Counted from the stretch's first letter, positions 1-8,147 are shown. The stretch: DNA of 64,000 nucleotides from a beta proteobacterium AAP65 (GCA_001295865.1 LJHW01000018.1:23766-87765), one strand, 5' to 3'. Program-made: numbers and translations. Notes: generated from the letters alone by a model not told the origin.

Positions 1-325
1 CGGTGTCGCCCTCGGCCTGGGCCTGGCGCAGCAGCGCCAGGTCGCTGGGCAGGTCCAGGCGTACGCGGCTGCGCTCGGTGGCCAGCGCGTCGGCGTGGCC
101 CCACCCGGCCAGCAGCTGCTTGCTGCGGTGCAGGTTGATGCGCAGCCGGTGCAGGGCGTCGGCCGGCGTGGCGTCAGGCCAGAAGATCAGGGCCAGCCGC
201 TCGCGCGCCAGCCAGCCCTCGTGGTGGGCCAGCACCACCAGCAAGGCGGCGGGCACGGTCAGGGGCAAGGGCAGCGGGGGCTGCCCTTCGGGAGTCCAGC
301 GGGGGGCCTGCAGGAGTCGGAGCAT
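1..325 (-). CDS. BTAD/SARP-type transcriptional regulator, N-terminus only (cut by window edge)
   Basis: A minus-strand reading frame opens at an ATG whose first base is 325 and runs off the left edge with no stop, so 108 residues are visible. They begin MLRLLQAPRW and contain LARERLALIFWPDATPADA, HRLRINLHRSKQLL and a Val/Leu-rich tail. This is the pattern of the winged-helix N-terminus that precedes a bacterial transcriptional activation domain in SARP/AfsR-like regulators, where a WP-D motif is followed by RLRxxLxRxxxxL. Such proteins in Burkholderiales often exceed 800 residues and may carry an ATPase and TPRs, which cannot be seen here. An in-frame stop lies at 380-382. No clear ribosome binding site precedes the ATG, and a GTG at 355 is an alternative start. 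Confidence 0.6.
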   Translation of the reverse strand, partial: MLRLLQAPRWTPEGQPPLPLPLTVPAALLVVLAHHEGWLARERLALIFWPDATPADALHRLRINLHRSKQLLAGWGHADALATERSRVRLDLPSDLALLRQAQAEGDT

Positions 326-721
326 GGGGGCGTTTGGACGGGGCCCAGCCGCCACGGGCTGCTGGTGAGGGTGCCCAGCTTAGGGCCGGAACGTCTCCGT
401 GGCGTCTCCGCGTCTCCGAGGGGCTCCGCGACCCGGCCCGGCCGGCGCGCACGCTCGGCCCAGCCGCGCCTCCAGCGCAGACGCCCACTTCAGAATCGAT
501 GACCGGGCGCTTTGCAAGTTGAACCCTGCTGGGCACTCGCATCAACAGCGCATGTCGAATGTTGAGACTCATGCCTGCCAGACGGCGCACCGTCCTGGCG
601 AGCAGGACGCCACGGCACAACGCCACTCGTCCAGACCCGTCGACTGTCGACACAGTTTACAGACTGTAAAGACGCTGAACAGTCTATGATCTGTAAATCG
701 CGGTCACATCCTGGAGGCTGT
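326..721. other. Divergent intergenic region between BTAD-type gene and hipBA
   Basis: This 396-bp stretch has no convincing gene. Short frames on both strands lack family features. The right third (about 640-700) is much less G+C-rich than its surroundings and carries the hipBA control region. A short run of CGTCTCCG-like repeats lies near 391-420. Promoters for both divergent genes should be here. Confidence 0.6.
656..697 (+). promoter_or_regulatory. hipBA operator/promoter: three CTGTAAA half-sites
   Basis: A perfect palindrome TTTACAGACTGTAAA (7-bp arms, 1-bp centre) lies at 656-670. A second imperfect dyad, ACAG...CTGTAAA with an 8-bp spacer, lies at 679-697. The half-site CTGTAAA therefore occurs three times. 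A -10-like TATGAT at 685-690 sits inside the second dyad, 32 bases before the hipB start, so a bound repressor would block it. HipB-type antitoxins normally autoregulate through such paired operators. The half-site differs from the E. coli one, so the assignment rests on position and symmetry. Confidence 0.6.
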
Positions 722-1003
722 ATGAGCGAGTACCCCCTGCGCACGGCCGAGCAGCTGTCCGTCCTGCTCCAAGCCTTCCGCAAGGAGTCGGGCCTGACCC
801 AGAGCGAAGTCGCCCTGCGCTTGGGCGTCACCCAGCAAACGTACTCGACCTTGGAGCGCAACGCGGAAACCGTTGGCGTGGGCAGGCTCCTGAAGTTGCT
901 GGGCATCCTCGGCGTCGAACTGGTCCTGAGCAAGCCGGCAAGCATCACGGATACACCGACCGGCCAGACACAGCCCGAGGCGGGCGACAAGCCAGCCTGG
1001 TGA
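722..1003 (+). CDS. hipB: HipB-like antitoxin, XRE-family DNA-binding protein
   Basis: This 93-residue protein is a single Cro/C1-type helix-turn-helix (about residues 12-65: LLQAFRKESGLTQSEVALRLGVTQQTYSTLERN) followed by a short acidic/proline tail. It should bind the operators upstream and neutralise the HipA kinase encoded next. The ATG at 722 is preferred over an earlier frame start because GGAGG lies at 713-717, five bases before it. The stop overlaps the hipA start (GTGA at 1000-1003), which implies translational coupling. Size and order (antitoxin first) are typical of hipBA modules. Confidence 0.9.
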   Translation: MSEYPLRTAEQLSVLLQAFRKESGLTQSEVALRLGVTQQTYSTLERNAETVGVGRLLKLLGILGVELVLSKPASITDTPTGQTQPEAGDKPAW

Positions 1004-2385
1004 ACATCATGGACCGCCGCTCGACGATCCGCTTGAACCGGGCCAGCCAGTCTCTAGGACTGTGGATGAACGGGGCCTATGTCGGCACCTGGAGCCTCGG
1101 GCTGAACGCGCCCGACACCCTGCAGTACGCCCCCGACTGGACGCGCTCGGAGCAGGGTCGCCCGTTGTCGCTGTCGCTGCCCTTCATGCCGGGCAACATC
1201 CCCCACCGCGGCCCACACGTCCGGGCATGGTTCGAGAACCTGCTGCCCGACAGCAAGGACATCCGCGAGCGCATGGCACGCCGGTACCGTGCCGATTCCA
1301 CCGATGCCTTCGACCTGCTGGCCGAGGCGGGCCGCGACTGCGCCGGCGCGCTGCAGATCCTGCCCGACCAGACAAAAGGCACGGCATCGTCCGGCGTGGC
1401 ACCACTGGAGGCGGACCCACTGACCGAGGCCGAAGTGGCCGCGCTGCTGCGTGCCACCACCACGCCCCAGGTGCTGGGACTCGCGGGCGAAGACGCTGAC
1501 CTGCGCATCTCGATCGCCGGCGCCCAGGAGAAGACGGCGCTGCTCCAGAGGGATGGCACGTGGTACCTCCCGCACAGCGCAACGCCCACCACGCACATCC
1601 TCAAGCTGCCGCTCGGCCTGATCGGGGGCATGAAGCTCGACATGCGCCATTCGGTCGAGAACGAGTGGCTGTGTGCCCAGATACTGGCCGCCTACGGGCT
1701 GCCAGTGGCGGCCTGCGAGCCGGTGACCTTCGAAGACCTGAAGGTGCTGGCCGTCGAGAGATTCGACCGTGCCTGGTGGACAGCGCCTCAAGGGGACGCG
1801 CGGCTTGTGCGGCTGCCACAAGAAGATCTGTGCCAGGCCAAAGGTGTGCCACCTTCCGCCAAGTACGAGGCCGATGGCGGGCCCGGCATCGACGCAATCT
1901 TCCAGGTGCTGGAAGGCTCGACGATGCGGGAACAGGACCGCAGGGTCTTCTTCCAGTCGCAACTGCTGTTCTGGATGCTGTGCGCCACCGACGGCCACGC
2001 GAAGAACTTCAGCCTCCTCATCCGGCCCGGCGGACGCTTCCAACTCACGCCGCTGTACGACGTGCTGTCGGCCTACCCGGTGCTGGGCGAAGGGCCGTCG
2101 AAGATCTCGCCGCACAAGGCCAAGCTGGCCATGGCGGTACGAACCCAGAACGCTCACTGGAAGATCAAGGACATCCATCGTCGGCACTGGCTGGAGCTTG
2201 GCACGCGACACGGCGTCGTCACGGTCGATGGGCGACCGGCCCAGGTGGTGATCGACGACCTGATCGCGCGAACGCCCGAGGTGCTGGCTGAGGTGCGCGC
2301 GCAACTGCCGCCAGGCTTTCCGGGCGAGGTGGCGGACAGCATTCTTGCGGGCCTTGAAGGCGCCGCCGTGCGATTGGCGGCCTGA
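1000..2385 (+). CDS. hipA: HipA-like serine/threonine kinase toxin
   Basis: The 461-residue protein matches E. coli HipA (440 residues) along its whole length. HipA phosphorylates glutamyl-tRNA synthetase and induces growth arrest and persistence. Visible elements are the N-subdomain RPLSLSLPFMPGN, the loop RISIAGAQEKTALL whose Ser171 corresponds to the autophosphorylated serine of E. coli HipA, RLPQEDLCQA, catalytic Asp331 and Asn336 in ATDGHAKNFS, and the metal-binding Asp354 in LYDVLSAYP. All key residues are present, so the toxin looks intact. The GTG at 1000 overlaps the hipB stop; an ATG at 1009 is possible. The substrate in this organism is inferred only. Confidence 0.93.
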   Translation: MNIMDRRSTIRLNRASQSLGLWMNGAYVGTWSLGLNAPDTLQYAPDWTRSEQGRPLSLSLPFMPGNIPHRGPHVRAWFENLLPDSKDIRERMARRYRADSTDAFDLLAEAGRDCAGALQILPDQTKGTASSGVAPLEADPLTEAEVAALLRATTTPQVLGLAGEDADLRISIAGAQEKTALLQRDGTWYLPHSATPTTHILKLPLGLIGGMKLDMRHSVENEWLCAQILAAYGLPVAACEPVTFEDLKVLAVERFDRAWWTAPQGDARLVRLPQEDLCQAKGVPPSAKYEADGGPGIDAIFQVLEGSTMREQDRRVFFQSQLLFWMLCATDGHAKNFSLLIRPGGRFQLTPLYDVLSAYPVLGEGPSKISPHKAKLAMAVRTQNAHWKIKDIHRRHWLELGTRHGVVTVDGRPAQVVIDDLIARTPEVLAEVRAQLPPGFPGEVADSILAGLEGAAVRLAA

Positions 2386-2407
2386 CGGGCCTGACGGGCC
2401 TGATGAC
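2381..2407 (+). repeat. Short tandem repeat at the hipA stop codon
   Basis: Two exact copies of CCTGACGGG (2381-2389, 2390-2398) are followed by a diverged copy, CCTGATGAC. The first copy contains the hipA stop TGA. This is probably a replication-slippage product. Confidence 0.6.
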
Positions 2408-2537
2408 GCCCTGCGCTGCCGCAACTGGCTGCAGCCATTGGAGCCAGCGCGGGCCTTGCGTTTGCGGTCGCCCTTCATGAGCGCCGCTGCAGGTGGACGC
2501 GCTCATCATGCCCAGGACGCTGACGCATACTGACCTC

Positions 2538-2933
2538 ATGGAGAACAGCACGCCGTGCCCCTTCTGCGCATTGCCAGAGTCGCGCGTGCTTTTGCGCAAC
2601 GCCGCTGCGGTCGCCATTCGCGATGGATACCCGGTTGCTCCCGGGCACACGTTGGTGATTCCTGTGCGTCACGTGCCGTCGTTCTTTGAAACGACGCTGG
2701 AGGAACGCATGGCGATGCTTGAACTGCTCGACCAGGCGAAGCAGCAATTGCAATTGGAATTCGGCCCGGCCGGCTACAACATCGGCATCAACGATGGCGC
2801 CGCGGCCGGGCAGACGATCGGCCATTTGCACATTCATTTGATCCCACGCTACCCCGGCGATCGGCCAGATCCACGCGGCGGCGTGCGGTGGGTGATGCCT
2901 GATAAGGCCGACTACTGGACGGGCCGGCCCTGA
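2538..2933 (+). CDS. HIT-family nucleotide hydrolase/transferase
   Basis: The 131-residue protein is a single histidine triad domain. It has CPFC near the N-terminus (Cys7, Cys10), a conserved GHTLVIPVRHV strand, and the triad GHLHIHLIPR with His96, His98 and His100. HIT proteins cleave the alpha-phosphate of nucleotide conjugates such as AppppA or AMP-lysine. The ATG at 2538 is preferred over an in-frame upstream start because the domain begins immediately after it. The gene ends one base before the nuclease gene, so the two are almost certainly co-transcribed. The DUF tail (VMPDKADYW) is common in stand-alone HIT proteins of proteobacteria. A role in defence is only suggested by the linkage. 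Confidence 0.88.
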   Translation: MENSTPCPFCALPESRVLLRNAAAVAIRDGYPVAPGHTLVIPVRHVPSFFETTLEERMAMLELLDQAKQQLQLEFGPAGYNIGINDGAAAGQTIGHLHIHLIPRYPGDRPDPRGGVRWVMPDKADYWTGRP

Positions 2934-2934
2934 C

Positions 2935-3924
2935 ATGAAGAGCGCGATCGAAGTCCTGGATGTCTTCGACAACATCCGCCGCGCTCAGCGTGCGGGGGTG
3001 TATGCGCCGCACAAGCCGCTGCTCATCCTCTTGGCACTGGCCCGGGTTCAGCACGGCAAACCCAGGCTCGTCGAGTTCTCGGCGATCGACGACCGGCTCA
3101 AGCAGCTGTTGGCTGAATTCGGCCCGACCGGTGCGGCCAAATCACGGCATTACCCGTTCTGGCACTTGGCCACAGACGGACATGGCGCGCTGTGGGAGTT
3201 GAGTGGCCCGCGGGACATTCTGAAGCGCCCAGCCGGCGCAACGCCCAGCCTGACCGAATTGCGCGCCCACCACCTCAAGGGCGGATTTCCCGCCAACATC
3301 GACGCGGCGTTGCGCCAGATCCCCGGTCTTTTGCAGGCGGTGGCCCTCCGCGTGCTGGAGGCCTACTTCCCCGCCACCCTGCAGGCCGACATCGCGGCTG
3401 GTCTCGGCCTGGACCTCGAAGGGCCGACCGAAGTTCGAGAAGCGGGCCCGCTCACGACCGTTGACACGAGTACGCAGCGCCGCCGGCGCGATCCGGGTTT
3501 TCGTGAGCGGGTGCTTCGCGCCTACGAGTACCGGTGTTGTGTCTGCGGGTTCGACCTGCGCATCGGGCTCTCGCCAGCCGGGTTGGAAGCAGCGCACATC
3601 CAATGGCATCACGTGGGCGGGCCTGACATCGAGCCCAACGGGCTGTCGCTCTGCTCACTCCACCACAAGCTGTTCGACCTGGGCGCCTTCACCGTAGAGC
3701 CATCGGAGCACCGAGTGGTCTTCAGCCAGCATGCGATCAGTGGCGGCAGAGGCGTGGCGGGCGAATTGCAGTTTCACGGCCGGCCGATCCACGCGCCGCA
3801 ACATGGCGATCTTCTGCCGGCACCGGAGTTTCTGGCCTGGAACTGGAAGAGCGTGTTCAAGAAGCCTGCACGAGTGCCCTTCAAGGACCCAGCGCCGAAC
3901 AGTTCTTCAATCACAAGCGGCTGA
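2935..3924 (+). CDS. Sulfur-binding-domain HNH endonuclease (predicted type IV, phosphorothioate-dependent)
   Basis: This 329-residue protein has an N-terminal domain (about 20-160) with the pattern of the sulfur-binding domain of ScoMcrA-type enzymes: APHKPLLILLALAR, a basic/hydrophobic strand, LAEFGPTG, then HYPFWHLATDGHGALWEL. The C-terminal domain (about 187-255) is an HNH nuclease: FRERVLRAYEYRCCVCGFDL, EAAHIQWHH and SLCSLHHKLFD, with zinc ligands C-x2-C and C-x2-H. Known relatives recognise phosphorothioated DNA, made by Dnd systems, and cut it, so this is a predicted defence against incoming modified DNA. No dnd genes are visible, as expected for a host carrying this restriction. It is co-transcribed with the HIT gene. 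Confidence 0.82.
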   Translation: MKSAIEVLDVFDNIRRAQRAGVYAPHKPLLILLALARVQHGKPRLVEFSAIDDRLKQLLAEFGPTGAAKSRHYPFWHLATDGHGALWELSGPRDILKRPAGATPSLTELRAHHLKGGFPANIDAALRQIPGLLQAVALRVLEAYFPATLQADIAAGLGLDLEGPTEVREAGPLTTVDTSTQRRRRDPGFRERVLRAYEYRCCVCGFDLRIGLSPAGLEAAHIQWHHVGGPDIEPNGLSLCSLHHKLFDLGAFTVEPSEHRVVFSQHAISGGRGVAGELQFHGRPIHAPQHGDLLPAPEFLAWNWKSVFKKPARVPFKDPAPNSSSITSG

Positions 3925-3984
3925 TCACGCAGATCATGCAAGGCTTGGTCGCGGGCGATGGAGGCGCGACGGACCCAGAAACGC

Positions 3985-4009
3985 CGAAGCCCGCGCGGGG
4001 CGGGCTTCG
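3985..4009 (-). terminator. Hairpin downstream of tRNA-fMet
   Basis: A perfect 9-bp stem (CGAAGCCCG at 3985-3993 with CGGGCTTCG at 4001-4009) encloses a 7-base loop, 27 bases beyond the tRNA 3' end. Read on the minus strand it is followed by a weak T-rich stretch (GGCGTTTC), so it is a plausible tRNA terminator. It may also end the restriction gene on the other strand. Confidence 0.55.
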
Positions 4010-4036
4010 TGGGTGCTGGTAGGCACCGGTATTTCT

Positions 4037-4113
<77 letters not shown>

Positions 4114-4228
4114 ACTGAGCTGCGCAGTATAGCCGACTTCGCTGGGCCGGCCTTCGATGGTCAGATCTGCCGCCCTACGATCACGCCCGTCGCACACTGC
4201 ACCGCGAACCACGACAAGGAAACCTGCC

Positions 4229-4939
4229 ATGCATTCGCAGCCCACCCCCACCCCCACCGTCACCGCACCGCTGCACGGCCTGCGCGTGCTCGTCACGCAG
4301 GCCGATGCCTTCATGGGCCCTGCCTTGTGCGCGGTGCTGGCCGAGCAGGGCGCCACGGTTGTGGCCAGCACTGCAGCGCTGAGCGCGCCGCAGGCGGCGG
4401 CCGAGGTGGTGGCTGCGGCCGGCGCCATCGACGTGCTGGTGGCCAACCTCGCGTTGCACGCACCCTCCACGCCGGCCGTGGAAGTGGGCGATGACGAATG
4501 GCGCGAGGTCTTCGCCGCGCTCGTCGACCCCCTGCCCCGCCTGGTGCGCGCTGCCGTGCCCGGCATGGTGCAGCGCGGCGGGGGCAAGGTGCTGGTGATG
4601 GGCAGCGCCTCGGCGCTGCGCGGCATGAAGCGCGCCAGCAGCTACAGCGCCGCACGCGGCGCGCAGCTGGCCTACGTGCAGGCGGTGGGTGTGGAGCTCG
4701 CGCCGCGGCGCGTGCAGGTCAATGCCATCGCGCAGAACTTCGTCGACAACCCCACCTACTTTCCGCCCGAGGTGCAGGCCAACCCGCGTTTCCAGGAGCG
4801 GCTGGCGCGCGAGGTGCCGCTGGGCCGCCTGGTGGCCGCGCGTGAAGACGCGATGTTTGCGGCCTACCTGTGCAGCCCCGCGGCCAGCTGCTTCGTGGGC
4901 CAGGTGTTTCCCGTGTGTGGGGGTTGGGTGGCGCGCTGA
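4229..4939 (+). CDS. SDR-fold protein with halohydrin dehalogenase signatures
   Basis: The 236-residue protein has the short-chain dehydrogenase fold but not the TGxxxGxG dinucleotide loop. Instead it has T23-x4-F28-x-G30 (TQADAFMG), and its catalytic set is Ser126-x12-Tyr139-x3-Arg143, with Arg in place of the usual Lys. These two motifs together are the published signature of halohydrin dehalogenases, which use the would-be cofactor pocket to hold a halide or another anion. The NxAG motif is also changed (VANLALH). AAGGA at 4216-4220 supports the ATG at 4229 over an upstream in-frame start. No haloalkane genes are adjacent, so the substrate is unknown. A catalytically altered SDR is the alternative. 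Confidence 0.75.
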   Translation: MHSQPTPTPTVTAPLHGLRVLVTQADAFMGPALCAVLAEQGATVVASTAALSAPQAAAEVVAAAGAIDVLVANLALHAPSTPAVEVGDDEWREVFAALVDPLPRLVRAAVPGMVQRGGGKVLVMGSASALRGMKRASSYSAARGAQLAYVQAVGVELAPRRVQVNAIAQNFVDNPTYFPPEVQANPRFQERLAREVPLGRLVAAREDAMFAAYLCSPAASCFVGQVFPVCGGWVAR

Positions 4940-4961
4940 ACCGCGCGGCGCCAGGCGCGCC

Positions 4962-5687
4962 TCAGCCCGCTGCGCGCGGGTCTTCCAGCTTGTAACCCAG
5001 GCCGCGCAGCGTGTGGATCAGCGGCACGGCCTGCCCGTCGTCGATCTTGCTGCGCAGGCGGCGGATGTAGACATCGACGATGTTGGTCAGCGGGTCTTCG
5101 TGGGTGCCCCACACATTGGCCAGGATGCGCTCGCGGCTGAAGAGCCGGCCCGGGGCGTTCATCAGCAGTTCCAGCAGCGCCAGCTCGCGCGCGGTGAGCA
5201 CCAGCGCCTGGCCGCCGCGGCGCGCCTGCATGCGCTCACGGTCGAGGTCGAGGTCGGCCACCTGCAGCAGCCGCGCGGGCGCGGGGCGGTGTTCGCGGCC
5301 ACGCCGGCCCAAAGCCTCCAGCCGCGCCAGCAGTTCCTCGAACTCGAAGGGTTTGCACAGGTAGTCGTCGGCGCCCAGGCGCAGGCCGCTCACGCGGTCT
5401 TCCAGCGTGCCCAGCGCGGTCAGCATGAGGATGGGCAGCTGCACCTGCTGCGCGCGCAGCGTCTGGCACACCTCCAGCCCGCTCAGGCCCGGCAGCATCA
5501 CGTCCAGCACCAGCACGGTGGGTTCGTCGCCGGGGCCGCTGCGGGCGGCCTCGCGCGCAGCGTCTTGCGCCAGCGCCAGACCCTCGGGGCCGGTGGCGGC
5601 GCGCTGCACGCGGTGGCCTTCGGCACGCAGGCCGCGCAACAGAAAATCGGCGACGCGGGCGTCGTCTTCAACGAGCAAGATGTTCAT
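4962..5687 (-). CDS. OmpR/PhoB-family response regulator
   Basis: The 241-residue protein has a receiver domain (MNILLVEDD at the start, phosphoacceptor Asp62 in VLVLDVMLPG, Lys in LCKPFEF) and a C-terminal winged helix of the Trans_reg_C type (ARRGGQALVLTARELALLELL, RERILANVWG, VDVYIRRLRSKID, RGLGYKLE). The ATG at 5687 overlaps the kinase stop by four bases (ATGA), so it is the second gene of a two-gene operon. It probably binds the 11-bp direct repeats at 7380-7445, because OmpR/PhoB proteins bind head-to-tail repeats with that period. Confidence 0.93.
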   Translation of the reverse strand: MNILLVEDDARVADFLLRGLRAEGHRVQRAATGPEGLALAQDAAREAARSGPGDEPTVLVLDVMLPGLSGLEVCQTLRAQQVQLPILMLTALGTLEDRVSGLRLGADDYLCKPFEFEELLARLEALGRRGREHRPAPARLLQVADLDLDRERMQARRGGQALVLTARELALLELLMNAPGRLFSRERILANVWGTHEDPLTNIVDVYIRRLRSKIDDGQAVPLIHTLRGLGYKLEDPRAAG

Positions 5688-7339
5688 GCCTGGGCGGTGT
5701 CGGGGCTGCCCGTCGTCTGCTGGGGCAGCGGCGTTGGCAGCAGCGGCAGCCACACGCGCGCCTGCGTGCCGCCACCGCTGCGCGGTGAGAGTTCCAGCCG
5801 CCCGCCGTGCGCCAGCGCCAGGGTGCGGGCGATGGCCAGGCCCAGGCCACTGCCATCGGCGCGGTGGCGGCGTGCGGCCGTGCCGCGGAAGTGGCGCTCG
5901 AAGACCTGCGGCAGCTCGTCGGCGGCGATGCCGATGCCGCGGTCGAGCACGTCCACCTGCAGCCCGCGTGTGCTGTCGCCAGCAGCGGCCGGCGCGGCCG
6001 TCTCGGCCACCGCCAGCGTCACTTCGCCCCCGGCGCTGGAGTAGCGCACCGCGTTGTCCAGCAGCACCAGCAGCAGCTGGCGCAGGCGCTGCGCATCGCC
6101 CAGCAGCTGCCAGCGGCCGGCGGGCAGCGCAGCGGCGTTCAGCTGCACCTGGCTCTGCGCGGCCAGCGCGGCGGCCTGCGCCAGCGCTTCGGCCAGCGGG
6201 CCGGCGGCGTCGAGCGGCTGCTTCACGAGCGAGAGCGCGTCGAGGTCTTGCCGTGCCACGGCCAGCAGGTCGTCGATGACGTGCGCGAGATCGCGCGAGG
6301 TGTCGACGATGCGGCGCAGCGCGCTGCGGTACTCGTCGGCCGGGCGTTCGGGCCCGCGCAGCGTGATCTCGGCTTCACCGCGGATGGCAGTGGTGGGCGT
6401 GCGCAGCTCGTGGCTGATGTCGGCCAGCAGCTGGCGGCGCCGCGCGTCGGCCTGCTGCAGCGCGGCCAGGGCCTCTTGCAGCGCGGCGGTGCGGGCCTGC
6501 ACCAGCGCTTCGAGTTCCTGGCGCTGTTGCGTCTCTTGCCGGCGGTGGTGCTGCAGCTCGGCGGCCAGGGTGTTGATGCTGCGCGCCACGGCGCTGAACT
6601 CGTCGCGGCCGTCCAGCGGGATGCGGTGCTGCAGCCGGCCTTGCTGCAGCGCCTCGGTGCCTTCGATCAGGTGGTCGAGCGGGCCGCGCAGCGCGCGTGT
6701 GAAGTAGCCCGCGGCCAGCAGCGCTGCTGCAGCCAGCGTGCCAGCCATGGCGAGCCACAGGCCGCGCATCCAGGCCAGCGTGGCATCGGCGGCTTCGCGC
6801 TCGCGCTGCACGGCTGCGGCTTCGCGTTGGATGCTGTCGCCCAGCAGCTGGCGCAGATCACGCCCTTGCGACAGGTCGAACACCGCCGACAGCGCCTGCC
6901 AGGCCTGGCGCGCATCGGCACCGGCCAGCAGCGGCTGCGCCTGCGCCACCGCGGCTTCCAGCTCGGCCAGGCTGCGTGTCAGCACGGCCAGCGCGTCTTG
7001 CCGGCGCAGGTGTTCACTGCGGCTGGCGCTGTCGTCGTCCAGCGCCACGGCCTGGTCGGCCCATTGCTGCAGCCGCGCCAGCGTGGCGCGCATCTGCGCC
7101 TGCAGCTGTGTGCGCACGGCCTCGTCGGCCCCGGCGCCCTGCTGCAGCTGCGCCACCCAGGTGCGCAGCCGCTGCTTGTCGGCCGAGAGTTCGATGAAGC
7201 CGCGCTCGATGTCGCTGGCCACACGCCCGCGCTGCACCTGGCGCTCGGCCACGCGCAGCGCAGCGGCAGCGCCGATGCCTTCCACGACAACGGCGGCGGC
7301 CAGCAGGCTCAGCACCAGGCTCAGGCGACGGCGAAACAT
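5684..7339 (-). CDS. Membrane sensor histidine kinase
   Basis: The 551-residue kinase has an N-terminal membrane segment (about 7-27), a long helical periplasmic region, a second membrane segment (about 195-215, LAMAGTLAAAALLAAGYF), a HAMP domain, a coiled coil, a HisKA domain with His310 in ADISHELRTP, and an HATPase domain with N-box LDNAVRY, DRGIGI and GSGLGLAIA. It should phosphorylate the response regulator encoded immediately downstream. The ATG at 7339 directly precedes the basic MFRRR leader. The gene is transcribed away from the repeat-containing intergenic region, which suggests autoregulation. The signal is not identifiable. Confidence 0.92.
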   Translation of the reverse strand: MFRRRLSLVLSLLAAAVVVEGIGAAAALRVAERQVQRGRVASDIERGFIELSADKQRLRTWVAQLQQGAGADEAVRTQLQAQMRATLARLQQWADQAVALDDDSASRSEHLRRQDALAVLTRSLAELEAAVAQAQPLLAGADARQAWQALSAVFDLSQGRDLRQLLGDSIQREAAAVQREREAADATLAWMRGLWLAMAGTLAAAALLAAGYFTRALRGPLDHLIEGTEALQQGRLQHRIPLDGRDEFSAVARSINTLAAELQHHRRQETQQRQELEALVQARTAALQEALAALQQADARRRQLLADISHELRTPTTAIRGEAEITLRGPERPADEYRSALRRIVDTSRDLAHVIDDLLAVARQDLDALSLVKQPLDAAGPLAEALAQAAALAAQSQVQLNAAALPAGRWQLLGDAQRLRQLLLVLLDNAVRYSSAGGEVTLAVAETAAPAAAGDSTRGLQVDVLDRGIGIAADELPQVFERHFRGTAARRHRADGSGLGLAIARTLALAHGGRLELSPRSGGGTQARVWLPLLPTPLPQQTTGSPDTAQA

Positions 7340-7379
7340 GGGGCGCGATTGTGGGCTGCGAGCCGGTGCCTGCCGGCTT

Positions 7380-7445
7380 GTTCATCTGCCGTTCATGCGC
7401 CGCTCATGCGCGGCTCATGGGCGGTTCAGGCGCGGTTCAAGGCGG
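7380..7445. promoter_or_regulatory. Six tandem 11-bp repeats, predicted response-regulator site
   Basis: Six head-to-tail units of 11 bp (starts 7380, 7391, 7402, 7413, 7424, 7435) share the core GYTCA, usually GTTCAT or GCTCAT followed by a G+C-rich pentamer. A seventh GTTCAT core lies out of phase at 7460. The array sits between the divergent kinase and NTF2-like genes. An 11-bp direct-repeat period is characteristic of PhoB/OmpR-family binding, and the regulator gene is 1.7 kb away in the divergent operon. Confidence 0.7.
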
Positions 7446-7531
7446 GGGCTTGCAATGCGGTTCATCGCAGCGCCGCTTCAAGGTGTTGCGGCCCGCCCCC
7501 CGATCTCAAACCCCATTGAAGGAGAACCCGC

Positions 7532-8116
7532 ATGCGCTCACGCACTTCCACCCCTCTGGCCTTCCTGCCCTTCTGTGCTGCCGCGCTGGCCCTGGGCGCC
7601 GCCGCGCCCGTGGCGGCGCAGAACGTGCTGGTGGTGAACCAGGCCGTCACCGAGGCCGAAGTCACCGCCGCGCAGCGCGCCTGGTGCCAGGCCCTGGTGG
7701 ACATCAGCAGCACCCACGCCCGCAGCGGCCAGCCTGCTGCCAAGGCCCTGGCCGAGCGGGTGATCGACGGTGCCTATGGCTACCAGATGGGCACCGTGCT
7801 CTTCAAGCCCACGCTGACCGTCGTGCCGCAGACCTTCCGCACCACGCGCGCTGGGGCGCTGGCCTATTTCGTGGGCGGCGATGCGGCCTTCCCGAAGGAC
7901 ACGGGTTTTGCGCTGAAGGGCTGGACGAAGTGCGAAGTGGCCAACGCCGCCGTCTTCATCGCCGGCGACTCGGCCACCACCATGGGCAACGTGCGCATCA
8001 CCGGCGCGAAAGGCGACGTGACCACCGTCGACAAGACCTGGAAGTTCGTCAAGGACGACGCCGGCAAGCTGCGCATCGTGGTGCACCACAGCTCGCTGCC
8101 CTACGCCGGCAGCTGA
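7532..8116 (+). CDS. Secreted NTF2/SnoaL-like protein
   Basis: The 194-residue protein has a clear signal peptide (MRSRT, hydrophobic stretch to about residue 28, cleavage after AQ or VAAQ). The mature part has the look of a small alpha+beta NTF2/SnoaL-like fold: AQRAWCQALVDIS, FRTTRAGALAYFVGG, VFIAGDSATTMGNVRI and KTWKFVKDDAGKLRIVVHHSSLPY. Homologues are sometimes named phosphoribosyl-AMP cyclohydrolase in databases, but none of that enzyme's zinc motif is present, so I do not use that name. GGAGAA at 7519-7525 supports the start. It lies directly downstream of the 11-bp repeats and is a likely target of the two-component system. Confidence 0.72.
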   Translation: MRSRTSTPLAFLPFCAAALALGAAAPVAAQNVLVVNQAVTEAEVTAAQRAWCQALVDISSTHARSGQPAAKALAERVIDGAYGYQMGTVLFKPTLTVVPQTFRTTRAGALAYFVGGDAAFPKDTGFALKGWTKCEVANAAVFIAGDSATTMGNVRITGAKGDVTTVDKTWKFVKDDAGKLRIVVHHSSLPYAGS

Positions 8117-8147
8117 GCCCGGTCAGGCGCAGGCGCTGGCCTGCGCC

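Noticed and set aside
7380..7445. The 11-bp tandem repeat as a CRISPR or minisatellite
   Set aside because: Units are too short and have no spacers; the promoter location and 11-bp phase fit a response-regulator site better.
7532..8116. Phosphoribosyl-AMP cyclohydrolase as the product of the secreted gene
   Set aside because: The name appears for similar proteins, but the HisI zinc and active-site motifs are absent and the protein is exported.
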